Below are positions 16,759-28,826 of a stretch of DNA of 64,000 nucleotides, piece after piece. Within the stretch, counting starts at the first letter, position 1, and every line of letters begins with the position of its first letter. Origin of the DNA: Novosphingobium naphthalenivorans NBRC 102051 (GTDB taxonomy: Bacteria > Pseudomonadota > Alphaproteobacteria > Sphingomonadales > Sphingomonadaceae); assembly GCF_001590985.1 (NCBI RefSeq), contig NZ_BCTX01000002.1, positions 62,001-126,000 on the forward strand, in the 5' to 3' direction. Position numbers and translations under genes: made by a program. The notes under the pieces were generated by a model. That model was given only the letters and a program-made list of their open reading frames with translations, did no database searches and was not told the origin of the DNA.

Positions 16759-17058
16759 ATGATCGAGAACCAGAAAATCCGTCCTGCTCAGGTGATCGGG
16801 CCTCTCGGTGAGCCGCTGACCCTGGACACACTGCCCCCGCCCAACACGACCCGCTGGGTCGTGCGCCGCAAGGCCGAAGTCGTGGCTGCCGTCAACGGCG
16901 GGCTGCTCTCGATCGACGAAGTCTGCGAACGCTATCAGCTGACGCTGGAGGAATTCGCGTCATGGCAGCGTGCGGTCGATCGCTCCGGCATGCAGGGGCT
17001 GCGTGTGACCCGAATTCAACACTATCGCGATCTTTACGAGCGCCAGCAGAAATACTGA
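16759..17058 (+). CDS. sciP: CtrA inhibitor SciP (DUF1153)
   Basis: The 99-residue protein matches SciP, which in Caulobacter binds DNA and blocks CtrA-dependent transcription early in the cell cycle. Typical features are the N-terminal PAQVIGPLGEPLTLDTLPPP, the helix-turn-helix around RRKAEVVAAVNGGLLSIDEV and CERYQLTLEEF, and the end RVTRIQHYRDLYERQ. Length is normal. It is preceded two bases upstream by the small unknown gene and followed by a perfect terminator hairpin. The CtrA protein is not in this window. Confidence 0.95.
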   Translation: MIENQKIRPAQVIGPLGEPLTLDTLPPPNTTRWVVRRKAEVVAAVNGGLLSIDEVCERYQLTLEEFASWQRAVDRSGMQGLRVTRIQHYRDLYERQQKY

Positions 17059-17090
17059 AACGCCCATTTGAGGCGAAAGGGATGCGACAG

Positions 17091-17122
17091 ACGGCGGCGA
17101 AATCGATTTCGCCGCCGTTTTT
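17091..17122 (+). terminator. Rho-independent terminator after sciP
   Basis: A perfect palindrome with 14-bp arms (ACGGCGGCGAAATC and GATTTCGCCGCCGT, 17091-17118) is followed by a T run. It lies 33 bp after the sciP stop. Confidence 0.9.
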
Positions 17123-17353
17123 CTGCCATTTTGTGTAATAAACAGAATGCCCGGTGCGCCCTGCCGGCAACGAAGTCGTTCGTCGATGCCAATCCGCCCC
17201 AAACCGAGTGTGCGTTGCCACTCTCAGGCTGCCCGTATATGGCTGTAGATATAGGTTTAGGCCTGCAAGTGGTCCGTGCCGTACTGGCCGGTCTTCTTGC
17301 AGCGAATAAGGTCACGAGGCCCGCCGGGCGGTAGTGATTGGCGCGGTGACTTG
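17123..17353. other. Intergenic region before the efflux operon
   Basis: These 231 bp hold no credible gene. They are AT-richer than their surroundings at 17120-17150 and 17235-17260, where the promoter of the RND efflux operon is likely, but no consensus elements could be fixed. No regulator gene lies next to the operon. Confidence 0.4.
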
Positions 17354-18553
17354 ATGAACTACGATACCAAGATCGAAATGACGGATGAGGATATGGTCGA
17401 AGCTGTTGGCAATCCGCTGGCGGATGACTTCGATCAGGATCGCACATCAAGCCGGAAGATCTGGATTATTGTGCTGATCGCGGTTGCCGCGATTATCGGC
17501 ATCTGGTTCCTCCTGCATCGCGGCGGCGAAGGGGCGGACGCGGATGCGGTCGGCGAACAGGTTCCGGTGGTGACTGTCGTCGCACCGGGCAAGACGACGG
17601 TCGCCGGCGAGATCAACGCCACCGGCACTCTGGCTGCCCGCCGGGAAATGCCGGTCGGTTCCGTGGGCGAGGGCGGCGAAGTCCGCTCCGTTCTCGTCGA
17701 GCCCGGAGACTGGGTGAACAAGGGGCAGGTGCTGGCCGTGGTCGACCGTTCGGTGCAGACCCAGCAGCAGGCCAGCCAGGCCGCGCAGGTCAGCGTGGCG
17801 CAGGCCGATGCGCGGCTGGCGCAGGCCAATCTCGATCGCGCGCTCAAGCTGGTGGACCGCGGCTTCATCTCGACGGCCGATGTCGACCGGCTGACGGCGA
17901 CCCGCGACGCGGCGGTGGCGCGGGTCAAGGTGGCGCAGGCGACCTTGCGCCAGTTGCAGGCCCAGGCCGCGCGCCTCAACATCGTTGCGCCCGAGCCCGG
18001 CCTCGTGCTGACGCGCAATGTCGAGCCCGGACAAGTCGTCGGCGGCGGCACGGGCGTGCTCTTCAGTATTGCCAAGGACGGGCAGATGGAATTGCTGGCC
18101 GACCTGAGCGAGGACGATCTCGCCTCCATTTCGGTCGGCGTTCCGGCCAAAGTGACGCCGGTCGGATCGGGCAAGAGCTTTACCGGTCAGGTCTGGCAGA
18201 TTTCCCCGGTCATCGACCAGAAGACCCGCCAGGGCACGGCGCGCATCGCGCTGGGCTATGACCGGACGCTGCGTCCCGGCGGCTTTGCCAGTGCCACGAT
18301 CGACAGCGGCGCGGTGGTGGCTCCGATGCTGCCGGAATCGGCGATCCAGAACGATACCGCGGGCTCCTTCGTCTATGTCGTCGATGCCAAGGGCCGGGTG
18401 CATCGCACGTCGGTGAAGACCGGGCTGGTGACGGCCAAGGGCATTGCCATCACTTCCGGCCTGACCGGCCAGGAGAAAGTCGTGCTGCGCGCGGGCGGGT
18501 TCCTCAACGATGGCGACAAGGTGAAATCCAAGCTCGTCGCCAGCGACACGTGA
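17354..18553 (+). CDS. RND efflux periplasmic adaptor (membrane fusion protein)
   Basis: The 399-residue protein has a cytoplasmic N-terminal tail of about 35 residues, one membrane helix (IWIIVLIAVAAIIGIWFLL), then the adaptor fold. This comprises a lipoyl-like domain (VGEGGEVRSVLVEPGDWVNKGQVLA), a paired helical hairpin (QQASQAAQVSVAQADARLAQANLDR), the second lipoyl half (IVAPEPGLVLTRNVEPGQVVGGG) and beta-barrel/membrane-proximal domains. It couples an RND pump to an outer-membrane channel. ATG 17354 is chosen because the charged tail MNYDTKIEMTDEDM begins there. The pump gene follows 7 bp downstream. No outer-membrane factor gene is present locally. Confidence 0.93.
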   Translation: MNYDTKIEMTDEDMVEAVGNPLADDFDQDRTSSRKIWIIVLIAVAAIIGIWFLLHRGGEGADADAVGEQVPVVTVVAPGKTTVAGEINATGTLAARREMPVGSVGEGGEVRSVLVEPGDWVNKGQVLAVVDRSVQTQQQASQAAQVSVAQADARLAQANLDRALKLVDRGFISTADVDRLTATRDAAVARVKVAQATLRQLQAQAARLNIVAPEPGLVLTRNVEPGQVVGGGTGVLFSIAKDGQMELLADLSEDDLASISVGVPAKVTPVGSGKSFTGQVWQISPVIDQKTRQGTARIALGYDRTLRPGGFASATIDSGAVVAPMLPESAIQNDTAGSFVYVVDAKGRVHRTSVKTGLVTAKGIAITSGLTGQEKVVLRAGGFLNDGDKVKSKLVASDT

Positions 18554-18560
18554 GGCGCGC

Positions 18561-21500
18561 ATGAGCCTGCGCAACATTTCCGCCTGGTCGATCCGCAACC
18601 CGATCGTCCCCATCGTCTTCTTCATCGGCGTGATGATCGCCGGGCTTGTCTCGTTCAGCCGGATGGACGTGAACAACATGCCCGACGTCCAGTTTCCGGG
18701 CGTGCTCGTGCGCGTTTCGCAGCCGGGCGCGGCACCGACCGAGATCGAGACGCAGGTTACCCAGAAGATCGAGGCCGCGGCGCGCTCGGTCCCCGGGGTG
18801 GAGGAGATCCAGTCCACCGCGTCGGAAGGCAGTTCGACGACGCTGGTGTTCTTCTCGGTCGGCAGCAATGTCGATGTCGATACCAACCAGGTCAAGAACG
18901 CGGTGGACCAGATCCGCAGCGACCTGCCCGACGGTATTCTCGAACCGCAAGTGGCCAAGGTGGAATCGAGCGGTGGCGATCTGGCCCATTTCGCGGTCAG
19001 CGCCGACGACATGACGATGGAGCAGCTCAGCTGGTTCATCGACGATACGATCAGCAAGTCGCTGCTGTCGGTCGAGGGTCTGGCCGAAGTGGACCGCAAT
19101 GGCGGCGTCGATCGCGAGATCCGCGTGGTCGTCGATCCCGAGCGCATGAACGCGCTGGGCGTTACCGCGCGCGACGTCAACAATGCGCTGCGCCTCGTCA
19201 ATACCGATGCTGCAGGCGGGCAGGCGGAAATCGCCGGATCGCGCCAGTCGGTGCGCGTGCTGGGCAATGCCGATACCGCTTACGACCTGTCGCAGACGCG
19301 GATCAATCTGGGCAACGGGCGCCAGATCAAGCTGTCGGATATCGCCAATGTCTATGATGGCTATTCCGAGCAGACCCGGATCGCCAAGCTGAACGGGCGC
19401 CAGGTCGTCACGTTCAGCTTCCGCCGCGCGCTCGGCGCATCGGACGTCGCGGTTTACGACGGCGCGATGGAGAAGCTGAACCGGATCAAGAAAGACAATC
19501 CGAACATCCACATCACCCAGCTGTTCGCGCCGGTCGATTACACGAAGGAACAGTACAGCAGCTCGATGGAGGCGCTGGTCGAAGGGGCGGTGCTGGCGAT
19601 CGTGATCGTCTATCTGTTCCTGCGCGACTGGCGGGCCACTTTCATTGCCGCGATCGCCATCCCGCTTTCGGCCATTCCCACGTTCTGGTTCATGGACATG
19701 CTCGGCTTCACGCTGAACTTCCTGTCCCTGCTGGCGCTCAGTCTGGTGGCGGGCGTGCTGGTCGATGACGCGATCGTGGAGATCGAGAATATCGTGCGCC
19801 ACATGCGCATGGGCAAAAGCGCCTACCAGGCCTCGATCGACGCGGCCGACGAGATCGGGCTGGCCGTGGTGGCCACCACCTTCTCGATCGTCGCGGTGTT
19901 CCTGCCGGTGGGCCTGATGCCCGGCATTCCGGGCCAGTTCTTCAAGGCTTTCGGCCTGACGGTGGTGGTTGCGGTGCTGATGAGCCTTGCCGTCGCGCGC
20001 CTTATCACGCCGATGGTTGCGGCCTATTTCCTCAAGGCCCACGGCCATGCCGAACATGGCGGCGGCAAGGCCATGGACCTGTACATGAAACTCCTCGCCT
20101 GGACGCTCGATTCCAGCGAGGCGCACCGCCGCAAGGCTGCACTGGTCAAGGCTCCGGCGCGCGGCTGGTACTATCTCGTGGCCAGCCTGCTCGTCATGCT
20201 GGTGCTGGCCGGCGGGCTGGGGCTGGCCGGGGTGATCTTCTACGCCACGCAAAAGGGGCTGGAAGGGCTCGGGCTGGACAAGGCGGCTTTCGTGCTTGCC
20301 GCGGCGCTGGCGCCTTTCGGCATTCCCGGCGCGATGTTCCTGCTGGGCACGCTGTTCAAGGCAGCGGCCGGGCTGGCGGGCGGTTTCGGCCACTGGTATC
20401 GCTACTTTTCCGACCGCATCGCGGCGCGGATGCACGATCACCGCTTCTATGCCTTCTGCGCGGGCATCTATGCGCTGGTGGTCACGTTCGCGCTGCTGGC
20501 CGGGCTGCCGCAGCAGTTCCAGCCCAATACCAACGACGATTTCAGCCAGGTCAACATCGAGATGGTGCCGGGAAGCACGATCGAGCAGACCGATGCGGTC
20601 GCCAGCCGGGTGACGCAGATGGTCGAGGCCCAGCCGGAAGTCGTGCGCGTCCTGCAGGCCAGCCGGGAAAGCGGCGGCTCGCTGTATATCGCGCTCAAGC
20701 CCGCGCATGAGCGCAAGGCGACCTCCGTCGAGTTCGAGCGCCGCCTGGCGCCCCGGCTGCAGCAGATTCCCGATGCCCGCGTCACTTTCGCCTCGCAATC
20801 CGGCGGTTTCGGCAGCGGGCGCGATATCTCGGTCATGCTTTCGGGCAGCGACAGCGAACTGCTGAACAAGACGGCCCAGACGCTGGTGGAGCAGATGCGC
20901 ACCATTCCCGGCGTCGTGGCCCCGCGTATCGCCGCCGACCTGCAGCGCCCCGAACTGGTCATCGTGCCCCGTCTCGATCTTGCCGCGCAGCTGGGCGTAA
21001 CCACGGCCTCGCTGAGCCAGACGATCCGCATCGCCACTCTGGGCGAGATCGACCAGAACGCGGCGAAGTTCTCGCTGAGCGACCGGCAGGTGCCGATCCG
21101 CGTGATCCTTGCCCGCTCCTCGCGCCGGGATTTCTCCACGATCGAGAACCTGCCCGTGCCCACCGCCAGCGGCGGCTCGGTTCCGCTCAAGCGCGTGGCG
21201 GAAATCCGCTTCGGCGCCGGGCCCACCCAGATCCAGCGCTATAACCAGGCGCGGCGTATCTTCGTGGGCGCGGACCTGGGCGAAGGGCAGGTCAAGGGCC
21301 CGGTGATGGAGCAGATCCAGAACCTGCCGATCATGAAGAACCTGCCCACGGGCGTGTCCAATGCCCCGGTGGGCGAGGACAAGTGGCAGGCCGAGATGGT
21401 GCAGAGCTTCTTCATCGCGGTGGTCAGCGGCATTTTCCTCGTCTTCGCGGTGCTGGTGCTGCTCTACAAGCGCTTCGTCTCGCCCTTGGTGAACATGGCC

Positions 21501-21995
21501 TCGCTGCTGCTGGCGCCGCTGGGCGGGCTGCTGGCGCTGACCATCATGGGGCAGCCGATCTCCATGCCGGTCTATATCGGCATCCTGATGCTGCTGGGCA
21601 TCGTTGCCAAGAACTCGATCCTGTTGATCGACTTCGCGATCGAGGAAATGGGCAAGGGGGTCGACAAGCTCCACGCCATCATGGACGCCGGGCACAAGCG
21701 CGCGCAGCCGATCATCATGACTACCGTGGCCATGACCGCGGGCATGGTGCCCACGGCGCTCTCGCTGTCGGGTGACGGCGCCTTCCGTGCGCCGATGGGC
21801 CTGACGGTGATCGGCGGCCTGCTGCTTTCGACCATGCTCACACTGGTCATCGTGCCGGCCGCTTTCAGCCTTGCCGACGGCTTCGAGAAGCGGATCGGTC
21901 CGCGCCTGCGCAAGGCGCTGCTGACCTTTGAGCCCCATCACGCCGAAGAGGCGCATCGCGGCCGTCATGGCGGCGATGCGTTCCCGGCGGAGTAA
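18561..21995 (+). CDS. RND efflux transporter permease (AcrB/MexF-like), enlarged central linker
   Basis: The 1144-residue pump shows the two-fold RND pattern: N-terminal helix [18 protein letters not shown], porter regions, helix-4 aspartates in [17 protein letters not shown], and the helix-10 lysine in [16 protein letters not shown]. It would expel substrates by proton antiport. It is about 100 residues longer than AcrB. The excess lies between helix 6 (ends near residue 490) and helix 7 (starts near 626), and includes two extra hydrophobic stretches at about residues 536-562 and 576-610. The adaptor gene is directly upstream. The substrate is unknown. Confidence 0.93.
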   Translation: MSLRNISAWSIRNPIVPIVFFIGVMIAGLVSFSRMDVNNMPDVQFPGVLVRVSQPGAAPTEIETQVTQKIEAAARSVPGVEEIQSTASEGSSTTLVFFSVGSNVDVDTNQVKNAVDQIRSDLPDGILEPQVAKVESSGGDLAHFAVSADDMTMEQLSWFIDDTISKSLLSVEGLAEVDRNGGVDREIRVVVDPERMNALGVTARDVNNALRLVNTDAAGGQAEIAGSRQSVRVLGNADTAYDLSQTRINLGNGRQIKLSDIANVYDGYSEQTRIAKLNGRQVVTFSFRRALGASDVAVYDGAMEKLNRIKKDNPNIHITQLFAPVDYTKEQYSSSMEALVEGAVLAIVIVYLFLRDWRATFIAAIAIPLSAIPTFWFMDMLGFTLNFLSLLALSLVAGVLVDDAIVEIENIVRHMRMGKSAYQASIDAADEIGLAVVATTFSIVAVFLPVGLMPGIPGQFFKAFGLTVVVAVLMSLAVARLITPMVAAYFLKAHGHAEHGGGKAMDLYMKLLAWTLDSSEAHRRKAALVKAPARGWYYLVASLLVMLVLAGGLGLAGVIFYATQKGLEGLGLDKAAFVLAAALAPFGIPGAMFLLGTLFKAAAGLAGGFGHWYRYFSDRIAARMHDHRFYAFCAGIYALVVTFALLAGLPQQFQPNTNDDFSQVNIEMVPGSTIEQTDAVASRVTQMVEAQPEVVRVLQASRESGGSLYIALKPAHERKATSVEFERRLAPRLQQIPDARVTFASQSGGFGSGRDISVMLSGSDSELLNKTAQTLVEQMRTIPGVVAPRIAADLQRPELVIVPRLDLAAQLGVTTASLSQTIRIATLGEIDQNAAKFSLSDRQVPIRVILARSSRRDFSTIENLPVPTASGGSVPLKRVAEIRFGAGPTQIQRYNQARRIFVGADLGEGQVKGPVMEQIQNLPIMKNLPTGVSNAPVGEDKWQAEMVQSFFIAVVSGIFLVFAVLVLLYKRFVSPLVNMASLLLAPLGGLLALTIMGQPISMPVYIGILMLLGIVAKNSILLIDFAIEEMGKGVDKLHAIMDAGHKRAQPIIMTTVAMTAGMVPTALSLSGDGAFRAPMGLTVIGGLLLSTMLTLVIVPAAFSLADGFEKRIGPRLRKALLTFEPHHAEEAHRGRHGGDAFPAE

Positions 21996-22009
21996 CGGGA
22001 AGGACGCCA

Positions 22010-23314
22010 TTGCCGCCAGCCCGGCGCACAGGGACCGCGAAATCGCAAGGCATGATGCCCGGCAGCAGGGCAGTGTCTGGCAGGCCGGGGCGAATGCATC
22101 TGTTCGCCACCGCGCTGCTGCTGGTCATGGCTGCGGCGTTCCTTGCGTTCCGGCGTCTGGCGGCACTCTATCCCGAATGGAGCGTGCCGCTCGGCTTTGC
22201 GATTGCCTTTGCCGAAGCGGCGATGGTGGGCGGCCTGGCCGACTGGTTCGCGGTGACGGCGCTGTTCCGCCGCCCGCTCGGACTGCCGATCCCGCACACC
22301 GCGATCATCCCGGTCAACAAGGACCGGATCGCCGATTCGATGGCGCGGTTCCTGCGCGACAATTTCCTGACGCCGCAGGTCGTGGCGCGCCGGCTGCACG
22401 GCTTCAATCTTGCCGCCAGTGCAGGGGCGTTCCTGGCCGATCCCCGCCGCGGCGATCAGTCGCGGCTGAGCGAAGGGGCGGCGGGCCTGTTTGCCGACGT
22501 GCTGGAATCGCTCGATCCCGAGCAGATGGGCGGCATGGTCAAGGCCGGGATGCGGCGCCAGCTGGAGAAAGTCGAACTGGCCCCGCTGCTCGGCCAGATG
22601 CTCGACAATGCGATCGCCGACAAGCGCCACCTGCCGGTGCTGGAAAGCCTGCTGCGCAAGATCGGCGAGACGGTGGAAGCCAACGAGCCGATGATCCGGA
22701 CGATGATCCACCAGCGCGCCAACACGATCATGCGCTGGACCGGGCTCGATGAGCGGCTGGCCAACGGCGTGCTCGACGGCACGTACCGCCTGCTGGCCGA
22801 AGTGATCGTCCAGCCCGAGCATCCGCTGCGGGGCAAGATCGACGATGCGCTCACCAGGCTGGCGGACGATCTGCGAGGCGATCCCGCGATGCGCATCAAG
22901 GTGGAGCGGCTGAAGCTGGAACTGCTGGAAAACCCGGCCGTGGCCGCCTGGATGGATTCGATGTGGGAGCGCGCGCGCGAGGCACTGCTGCGGGCCATGC
23001 GCAATCCGGACAGGGCGCTGGCGGGAAGCCTTGGCGATTCGCTGGGCCAGCTCGGGCAGGCACTGGGCGAGGACGCGCGGCTGCAGGCGCTTGTGAACCG
23101 CTTCGCGCGCCGGACGCTGGTCGGCGTTTCCTCGCGCTATGGTTCGGAAATCGTGCGGCTGGTGTCGGAAACGGTGAAGCGCTGGGACGCCAAGACCGTG
23201 TCCGACCGTATCGAGGGTGCGGTGGGGCGCGACCTGCAGTTCATCCGCATCAACGGCACGGTCGTCGGCGGGCTTGTCGGCTTGGCCATCCACGCCGTAG
23301 ATCGCTGGCTATGA
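22010..23314 (+). CDS. DUF445 family membrane protein
   Basis: The 434-residue protein matches DUF445 (YjiN-like). It has two N-terminal hydrophobic helices with the family signature [26 protein letters not shown], a long helical middle, and a C-terminal hydrophobic segment ([16 protein letters not shown]). The function of the family is unknown. The likely start is TTG 22010, preceded by GGGAAGGA with normal spacing; ATG 22052 is an alternative. It starts 14 bp after the RND pump gene and its stop overlaps the next ATG (ATGA), so it may belong to the efflux operon by transcription. Confidence 0.88.
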   Translation: MPPARRTGTAKSQGMMPGSRAVSGRPGRMHLFATALLLVMAAAFLAFRRLAALYPEWSVPLGFAIAFAEAAMVGGLADWFAVTALFRRPLGLPIPHTAIIPVNKDRIADSMARFLRDNFLTPQVVARRLHGFNLAASAGAFLADPRRGDQSRLSEGAAGLFADVLESLDPEQMGGMVKAGMRRQLEKVELAPLLGQMLDNAIADKRHLPVLESLLRKIGETVEANEPMIRTMIHQRANTIMRWTGLDERLANGVLDGTYRLLAEVIVQPEHPLRGKIDDALTRLADDLRGDPAMRIKVERLKLELLENPAVAAWMDSMWERAREALLRAMRNPDRALAGSLGDSLGQLGQALGEDARLQALVNRFARRTLVGVSSRYGSEIVRLVSETVKRWDAKTVSDRIEGAVGRDLQFIRINGTVVGGLVGLAIHAVDRWL

Positions 23315-23847
23315 CCCAAGGCCCCGTTCTGACCACCGACCGTTTCGAGCTCTGGAAACCCGCCGCGGGCGATCTGGACGATCTCGTCCATCTGCTGGAA
23401 GGCGAGGACATGACGCGCTTTCTCGGCCCCGCGCGGCCGACGGCCCTGTCCCAGTTCGAACGCCTGCTCCGCAACGCGGGAAGCTGGGCGCTTTACGGCT
23501 ACGGCATCTTCTATATCCGCCGGCCGGGGGAAAGCGGGATCATCGGCAGTTGCGGCGTGTTCCACTCCTGGCGCGGCTTCGGCAAGGGGATGGACGATAC
23601 CCCCGAGGCCGGCTGGATCGTGCGGCGGGACTGGTGGGGCAAAGGCGTTGCCGGCGAGGCGATGCGCACGGTGCTGCCCTGGTTCGACGAGACGCACGGC
23701 CAGCGGCGAATCGCCTGCATGATCGAGGAGGGCAACACGTCCTCCGAACGGCTGGCGGCAGCGCTGGGCTTCGAGCCATGCGGCAGTCATGTGCCCGAGG
23801 ACGGCGAGCGGACGGTGATCAACCTGTACGAGCGCGTGCCTGCGTGA
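23311..23847 (+). CDS. GNAT family N-acetyltransferase
   Basis: The 178-residue protein resembles the RimJ/RimL-type branch of acetyl-CoA-dependent N-acetyltransferases: [20 protein letters not shown] at the N-terminus, the acetyl-CoA loop in [14 protein letters not shown], and [20 protein letters not shown]. The substrate may be a protein N-terminus or a small amine and cannot be told from sequence. The start at 23311 is set by an ATGA overlap with the DUF445 gene. A terminator follows at 23896. Confidence 0.9.
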   Translation: MTQGPVLTTDRFELWKPAAGDLDDLVHLLEGEDMTRFLGPARPTALSQFERLLRNAGSWALYGYGIFYIRRPGESGIIGSCGVFHSWRGFGKGMDDTPEAGWIVRRDWWGKGVAGEAMRTVLPWFDETHGQRRIACMIEEGNTSSERLAAALGFEPCGSHVPEDGERTVINLYERVPA

Positions 23848-23895
23848 AGGCAGCCGCATTTGCGGCCGGGCGTAGCCCCATAGCGGCGGCAAGCA

Positions 23896-23925
23896 AAAAC
23901 CCCGGAAGTTTCCTTCCGGGGTTTT
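23896..23925. terminator. Bidirectional rho-independent terminator
   Basis: Arms AAAACCCCGGAAG and CTTCCGGGGTTTT around loop TTTC, with A and T runs on both sides. It separates the convergent acetyltransferase gene (plus) and etfA (minus). The core GGAAGTTTCCTTCC is identical to that of the terminator at 5832-5861. Confidence 0.9.
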
Positions 23926-23950
23926 CGTTTTTAGAGCCGTTCGGCGCGGA

Positions 23951-24880
23951 TCAGAGCTTGCTGGTCAGATCCGGCACGGCGTTGAACAGGTCCGCCACCA
24001 GGCCGATGTCGGCGACCTGGAAGATCGGGGCATCCTCGTCCTTGTTGATGGCGATGATGGTCTTGGAGTCCTTCATGCCGGCCAGGTGCTGGATCGCGCC
24101 CGAGATGCCGACGGCGATATAGACTTCCGGGGCCACGATCTTGCCGGTCTGGCCGACCTGGTAGTCGTTGGGCACATAGCCTGCGTCGACCGCAGCGCGC
24201 GAGGCACCGACAGCGGCGCCGAGCTTGTCCGCCAGCGGCATGATGTACTGCTCGAACGTGGCCGAGTCCTTCAGCGCACGGCCGCCCGAGACGATGATCT
24301 TGGCGCTGGTCAGTTCCGGACGCTCCGACTTGGCGACTTCGGCGCCCACGAAGCTGGAAAGACCCGCGTCACCGGCCCCGGCGACGTCTTCGATCGCGGC
24401 CGAGCCACCGGTGGCGGCGGCCTTCTCGAAGGCAGTGCCGCGCACGGTGATCACCAGCTTGGCATCGCTCGATTCGACGGTGGCGATGGCGTTGCCGGCA
24501 TAGATCGGGCGGGTGAAGGTCTTCTCGCCCTCGACCGAGATGATGTCCGAAAGCTGCATCACGTCGAGCAGCGCGGCGACGCGCGGCGCAATGTTCTTGC
24601 CGGTGGTGGTGGCCGGGAACAGCACGGCGTCGTGATGGCCCATGAGGTCCACGATCAGCGGCGCCACGTTCTCGGCAAGGCCATGCTCGTAGGCGGCGTT
24701 GTCGGCGAGGTGGACTTTGCCCACGCCCGCGATCTGCGCAGCCTGTTCGGCGACGGCGCGGCAGCCCGAACCGGCGACCAGCAGGTGGACTTCACCGAGC
24801 TTCGATGCCGCGGTGACAGTGGCGAGCGTCGCGTCCTTCATCGACGCGTTGTCGTGTTCGACCCAAACAAGCGTCTTCAT
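23951..24880 (-). CDS. etfA: Electron transfer flavoprotein alpha subunit
   Basis: The 309-residue protein is the FAD-binding subunit of the EtfAB heterodimer. It carries electrons from acyl-CoA and other dehydrogenases to ETF-ubiquinone oxidoreductase. The C-terminal FAD domain is clear: [60 protein letters not shown] and [21 protein letters not shown]. It overlaps the stop of etfB by one base (TGATG), so the two are coupled. The ETF oxidoreductase gene is not in the window. Confidence 0.97.
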   Translation of the reverse strand: MKTLVWVEHDNASMKDATLATVTAASKLGEVHLLVAGSGCRAVAEQAAQIAGVGKVHLADNAAYEHGLAENVAPLIVDLMGHHDAVLFPATTTGKNIAPRVAALLDVMQLSDIISVEGEKTFTRPIYAGNAIATVESSDAKLVITVRGTAFEKAAATGGSAAIEDVAGAGDAGLSSFVGAEVAKSERPELTSAKIIVSGGRALKDSATFEQYIMPLADKLGAAVGASRAAVDAGYVPNDYQVGQTGKIVAPEVYIAVGISGAIQHLAGMKDSKTIIAINKDEDAPIFQVADIGLVADLFNAVPDLTSKL

Positions 24881-25626
24881 CAGGCGACTCCCATTTCCTT
24901 GAGCTTGGCGACCAGCGTATCGACGTCAGGCACCTTGATGCCCGCGCTGCGCACCGGCGGCTCGGAGACCTTGAGAGTCTTGAGGCGCGGGGCGGTGTCG
25001 ACGCCATAGTCGGCGGGCGACTTGGTATCGAGCGGCTTCTTCTTGGCCTTCATGATGTTCGGCAGCGAAGCGTAGCGCGGCTCGTTGAGGCGCAGGTCGG
25101 TGGTGACGACCGCGGGCATGGCGAGCTTCACGGTCTCGAGACCGCCGTCGACTTCGCGCGTAACCGTCACGCTGTCGCCATCGATCTCGACCTTCGAGGC
25201 AAAGGTGCCCTGCGGACGGCCGAGCAGCGCGGCGAGCATCTGGCCGGTCTGGTTCGAATCGTCGTCGATCGCCTGCTTGCCGAGGACGACGAGGCCGGGA
25301 TTCTCTTCGGCGACGATGGCCTTGAGGATCTTGGCAACGGCCAGCGGCTCGACTTCATCGTCGGTCTGGACGAGGATCGCGCGGTCGGCACCCATGGCCA
25401 GGGCGGTGCGGAGCGTTTCCTGGGCCTTGGCCGGCCCGACCGAGACCGCGATGATCTCTTCGGCCTTGCCTGCTTCCTTCAGGCGGATAGCTTCCTCGAC
25501 GGCGATTTCGTCGAACGGGTTCATGCTCATCTTGACGTTGGCAAGGTCAACGCCGGTGCCGTCGGACTTCACCCGCGGCTTCACGTTGTAGTCGATCACC
25601 CGCTTTACGGGGACGAGGATTTTCAT
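24880..25626 (-). CDS. etfB: Electron transfer flavoprotein beta subunit
   Basis: The 248-residue protein is the AMP-binding beta subunit of the electron transfer flavoprotein. It starts [19 protein letters not shown], has the family signature [22 protein letters not shown] and ends in a basic C-terminus with [13 protein letters not shown]. The start at 25626 is preferred over one at 25644 because it begins at the conserved MKILVPVKR and has a purine-rich AGAGGA upstream. It is first in the etfBA operon. Confidence 0.97.
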   Translation of the reverse strand: MKILVPVKRVIDYNVKPRVKSDGTGVDLANVKMSMNPFDEIAVEEAIRLKEAGKAEEIIAVSVGPAKAQETLRTALAMGADRAILVQTDDEVEPLAVAKILKAIVAEENPGLVVLGKQAIDDDSNQTGQMLAALLGRPQGTFASKVEIDGDSVTVTREVDGGLETVKLAMPAVVTTDLRLNEPRYASLPNIMKAKKKPLDTKSPADYGVDTAPRLKTLKVSEPPVRSAGIKVPDVDTLVAKLKEMGVA

Positions 25627-25770
25627 TGCGTGTCGTCCTCTCACTGGCGGCGCGGCAACAGTTTAACCGCGCGATTAATTCCGGTCGACGCGCTATTGCG
25701 TCCCCGATATTCCACGTCAAGCTTTCGTTGCGGCAGATGATTTCGCCACAGACGGCCAATATCGCAGATA

Positions 25771-25802
25771 TGCAAAGCGGCGGAGACCGAAGTCCCCGCC
25801 GC
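25771..25802 (-). terminator. Probable terminator after sucC
   Basis: Arms GCGGCGG (25777-25783) and CCGCCGC (25796-25802) form a GC-rich hairpin. On the minus strand it is followed by TTTGCATAT, a weak T run. It lies 41 bp after the sucC stop. Confidence 0.5.
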
Positions 25803-25842
25803 CCAAGCTGTTTTTATTGCACGGTAAACCGGGCATGCGCCA

Positions 25843-27045
<1,203 letters not shown>

Positions 27046-27202
27046 CGCTGAATCGCTTTCTGCTGGAGTTTCCTCGGGGAAGGCGCGGGTGCCGAATTTT
27101 TGCAGCGCCGCATAAGCACATCCCTGCACGCTTGAAAAGTCCCGTTCCCTGCGCAATTTCATGCGGCAGGTTCGCCAGACAACCGAAAGAAGATATCCCC
27201 CC

Positions 27203-27997
27203 ATGATCGATCGCGAGAAACTAGAAGCCATTGTCCGCGAAGCCGGCCGGATTGCGCTGGCTGGCTGGCCGGGCGATGGCCATGTGCTCGATCACTGGGA
27301 GAAGACGCCGGGCAGCCCGGTGAGCGCGATCGATCTGGAAGTGGATTCGTTTCTGAAGAAGGAGTTGCACGCGCTGCTCCCTGCGGCCGGATGGCTTTCC
27401 GAAGAAACCGTGGATGCCCCGGCGCGGCTGAAGGAGGCGCTGGTCTGGCTGGTGGATCCGGTGGACGGCACGCGCGATTTCATCCGCGGACGCACCGGCT
27501 GGGCGATCTCGGTGGCCCTGGTCAACACGCGCCGTCCGCTGCTCGGCTATCTCTATGCGCCTGCGCGGCGGCGCGAGGAGGGGGGCGAATTCTGGTCCGG
27601 AGAGGCTGGAAAGGGCGCCTGGCGTAATGGCGAGCGGCTTTCCGCCAGCCGCCGCGAATCGCTTTCCGGGGCGCGCGTGCCGGCCCACAAGCTGGCGCCC
27701 GAGGATGCGGACCTGCAACTTGTCGAGCAGCCCAACTCCATCGCGCTGCGCATGGCGATGGTGGCGGCGAACGAGGCCGACCTTCTGGCGACGCTGCGCT
27801 GGGGGTTCGAATGGGACATTGCCGCCGCCGGGCTGATCGCGCGTGAGGCCGGGGCGGTTGTCACCGATGCCTTCGGGCGCCCGCTCAATTACAACAAGCA
27901 CGATCCGCGCGCGTTTGGCGTGCTGTGCGCTTCCAACGGCATTCACGCACAGGCGGTGGAGCGGCTGGCGGAGCGTGCCGAGCGTTTCTCGGCCTGA
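27203..27997 (+). CDS. cysQ: 3'(2'),5'-bisphosphate nucleotidase (CysQ-like, inositol monophosphatase family)
   Basis: The 264-residue protein has the metal-binding signature of the lithium-sensitive phosphatase family: EETVD, the loop [15 protein letters not shown], and the late motif [16 protein letters not shown]. In bacteria the closest role is CysQ, which removes the 3'-phosphate of PAP left by sulfate assimilation. An inositol-monophosphatase or related function is possible, and the sequence alone does not decide it. It is transcribed divergently from sucC and ends at a bidirectional terminator. Confidence 0.85.
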   Translation: MIDREKLEAIVREAGRIALAGWPGDGHVLDHWEKTPGSPVSAIDLEVDSFLKKELHALLPAAGWLSEETVDAPARLKEALVWLVDPVDGTRDFIRGRTGWAISVALVNTRRPLLGYLYAPARRREEGGEFWSGEAGKGAWRNGERLSASRRESLSGARVPAHKLAPEDADLQLVEQPNSIALRMAMVAANEADLLATLRWGFEWDIAAAGLIAREAGAVVTDAFGRPLNYNKHDPRAFGVLCASNGIHAQAVERLAERAERFSA

Positions 27998-28080
27998 TTG
28001 CTCCTCCCTGTTTCCGCAGGAAAGGGGGAGGATCGGCAATGTCTGACTACGCCCCATGCCATCCCGGAAACGGACATGAA

Positions 28081-28116
28081 AAAAGGGGCCGGCGCACTCG
28101 ATTGCCGGCCCCTTTT
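28081..28116. terminator. Bidirectional rho-independent terminator
   Basis: Arms AAAAGGGGCCGGC and GCCGGCCCCTTTT with a 10-base loop, A run on the left and T run on the right. It separates the convergent cysQ-like gene and the OmpA-type lipoprotein gene. Confidence 0.92.
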
Positions 28117-28151
28117 CCAAATCCCGCGGGAGAGCGGAACTTTGAATTCGC

Positions 28152-28826
28152 TTATTTCGCGGCGTTGACCTCGTCGGTCGTCACCGGGGTGATCTTGATC
28201 TCTACGCGGCGGTTGAGCGCGCGGCCTTCGGGCGTGTCGTTGCTGGCCACCGGGTAGTTCTCGCCCATGCCCTGGGTCTGGATGCGGGCCGAAGAGACGC
28301 CGCGCATGGTCAGGTAGCGCGCGACCGAATCGGCGCGGCGCTTCGACAGGTCCATGTTGTAGGCGTCCGATCCGGTCGAATCGGTGTGGCCGTACACGTC
28401 GATCAGGCTGTTCGGGTACTGGGTCATCGACTGCGCGACCTTGTCGAGCGTCGCCTGGAACGAGGGGCTGATCGCGGTCGAATCGACGGCGAAGGTCACG
28501 TCGGGCAGGTTGACGAGGATGCCGTTGCCTTCCTGCGTGACATCGACGCCCGATCCGGCGGTCTGTTCCTTCAGTTCCTTGATCTGCTTGTCCATCTGGT
28601 AGCCGACGACACCGCCGGCCACGCCGCCAATGCCGGCGCCGACGATACGGGCGGTCCGGCCACCGATGACGCTGCCCAGCAGATAGCCAAGCCCGGCGCC
28701 GCCGACGCCGCCGATCGCGGTGCGCGAAACTTTCTTTTCGCCGGTGTTGGGGTCGGTAACGCAGGCGGATACCGCGATGAGCGACAGGGCCGCTGCGGCC
28801 GAAGTGATCAGGCGCGATTTCAACAT
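28152..28826 (-). CDS. OmpA-family lipoprotein with glycine-zipper segment
   Basis: The 224-residue protein has a lipoprotein signal with lipobox VSAC (Cys22). A glycine-rich hydrophobic region (about residues 38-75, GGVGGAGLGYLLGSVIGG and GAGIGGVAGGVVGYQ) follows, then a short helix and a C-terminal OmpA-like peptidoglycan-binding domain (about residues 105-215, with YGHTDSTGSDAYN and NRRVEIKI). It anchors the outer membrane to the cell wall. The domain order matches YiaD-type proteins rather than Pal. It is monocistronic, between terminators and the divergent CNNM gene. Confidence 0.93.
   Translation of the reverse strand: MLKSRLITSAAAALSLIAVSACVTDPNTGEKKVSRTAIGGVGGAGLGYLLGSVIGGRTARIVGAGIGGVAGGVVGYQMDKQIKELKEQTAGSGVDVTQEGNGILVNLPDVTFAVDSTAISPSFQATLDKVAQSMTQYPNSLIDVYGHTDSTGSDAYNMDLSKRRADSVARYLTMRGVSSARIQTQGMGENYPVASNDTPEGRALNRRVEIKITPVTTDEVNAAK

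Noticed and set aside
18504..22010. A very long open frame on the minus strand opposite the RND pump gene
   Set aside because: It mirrors the codons of the plus-strand gene, is rich in His, Arg, Gln and Asp as expected for antisense reading of a G+C-rich gene, and has no domain or export pattern.
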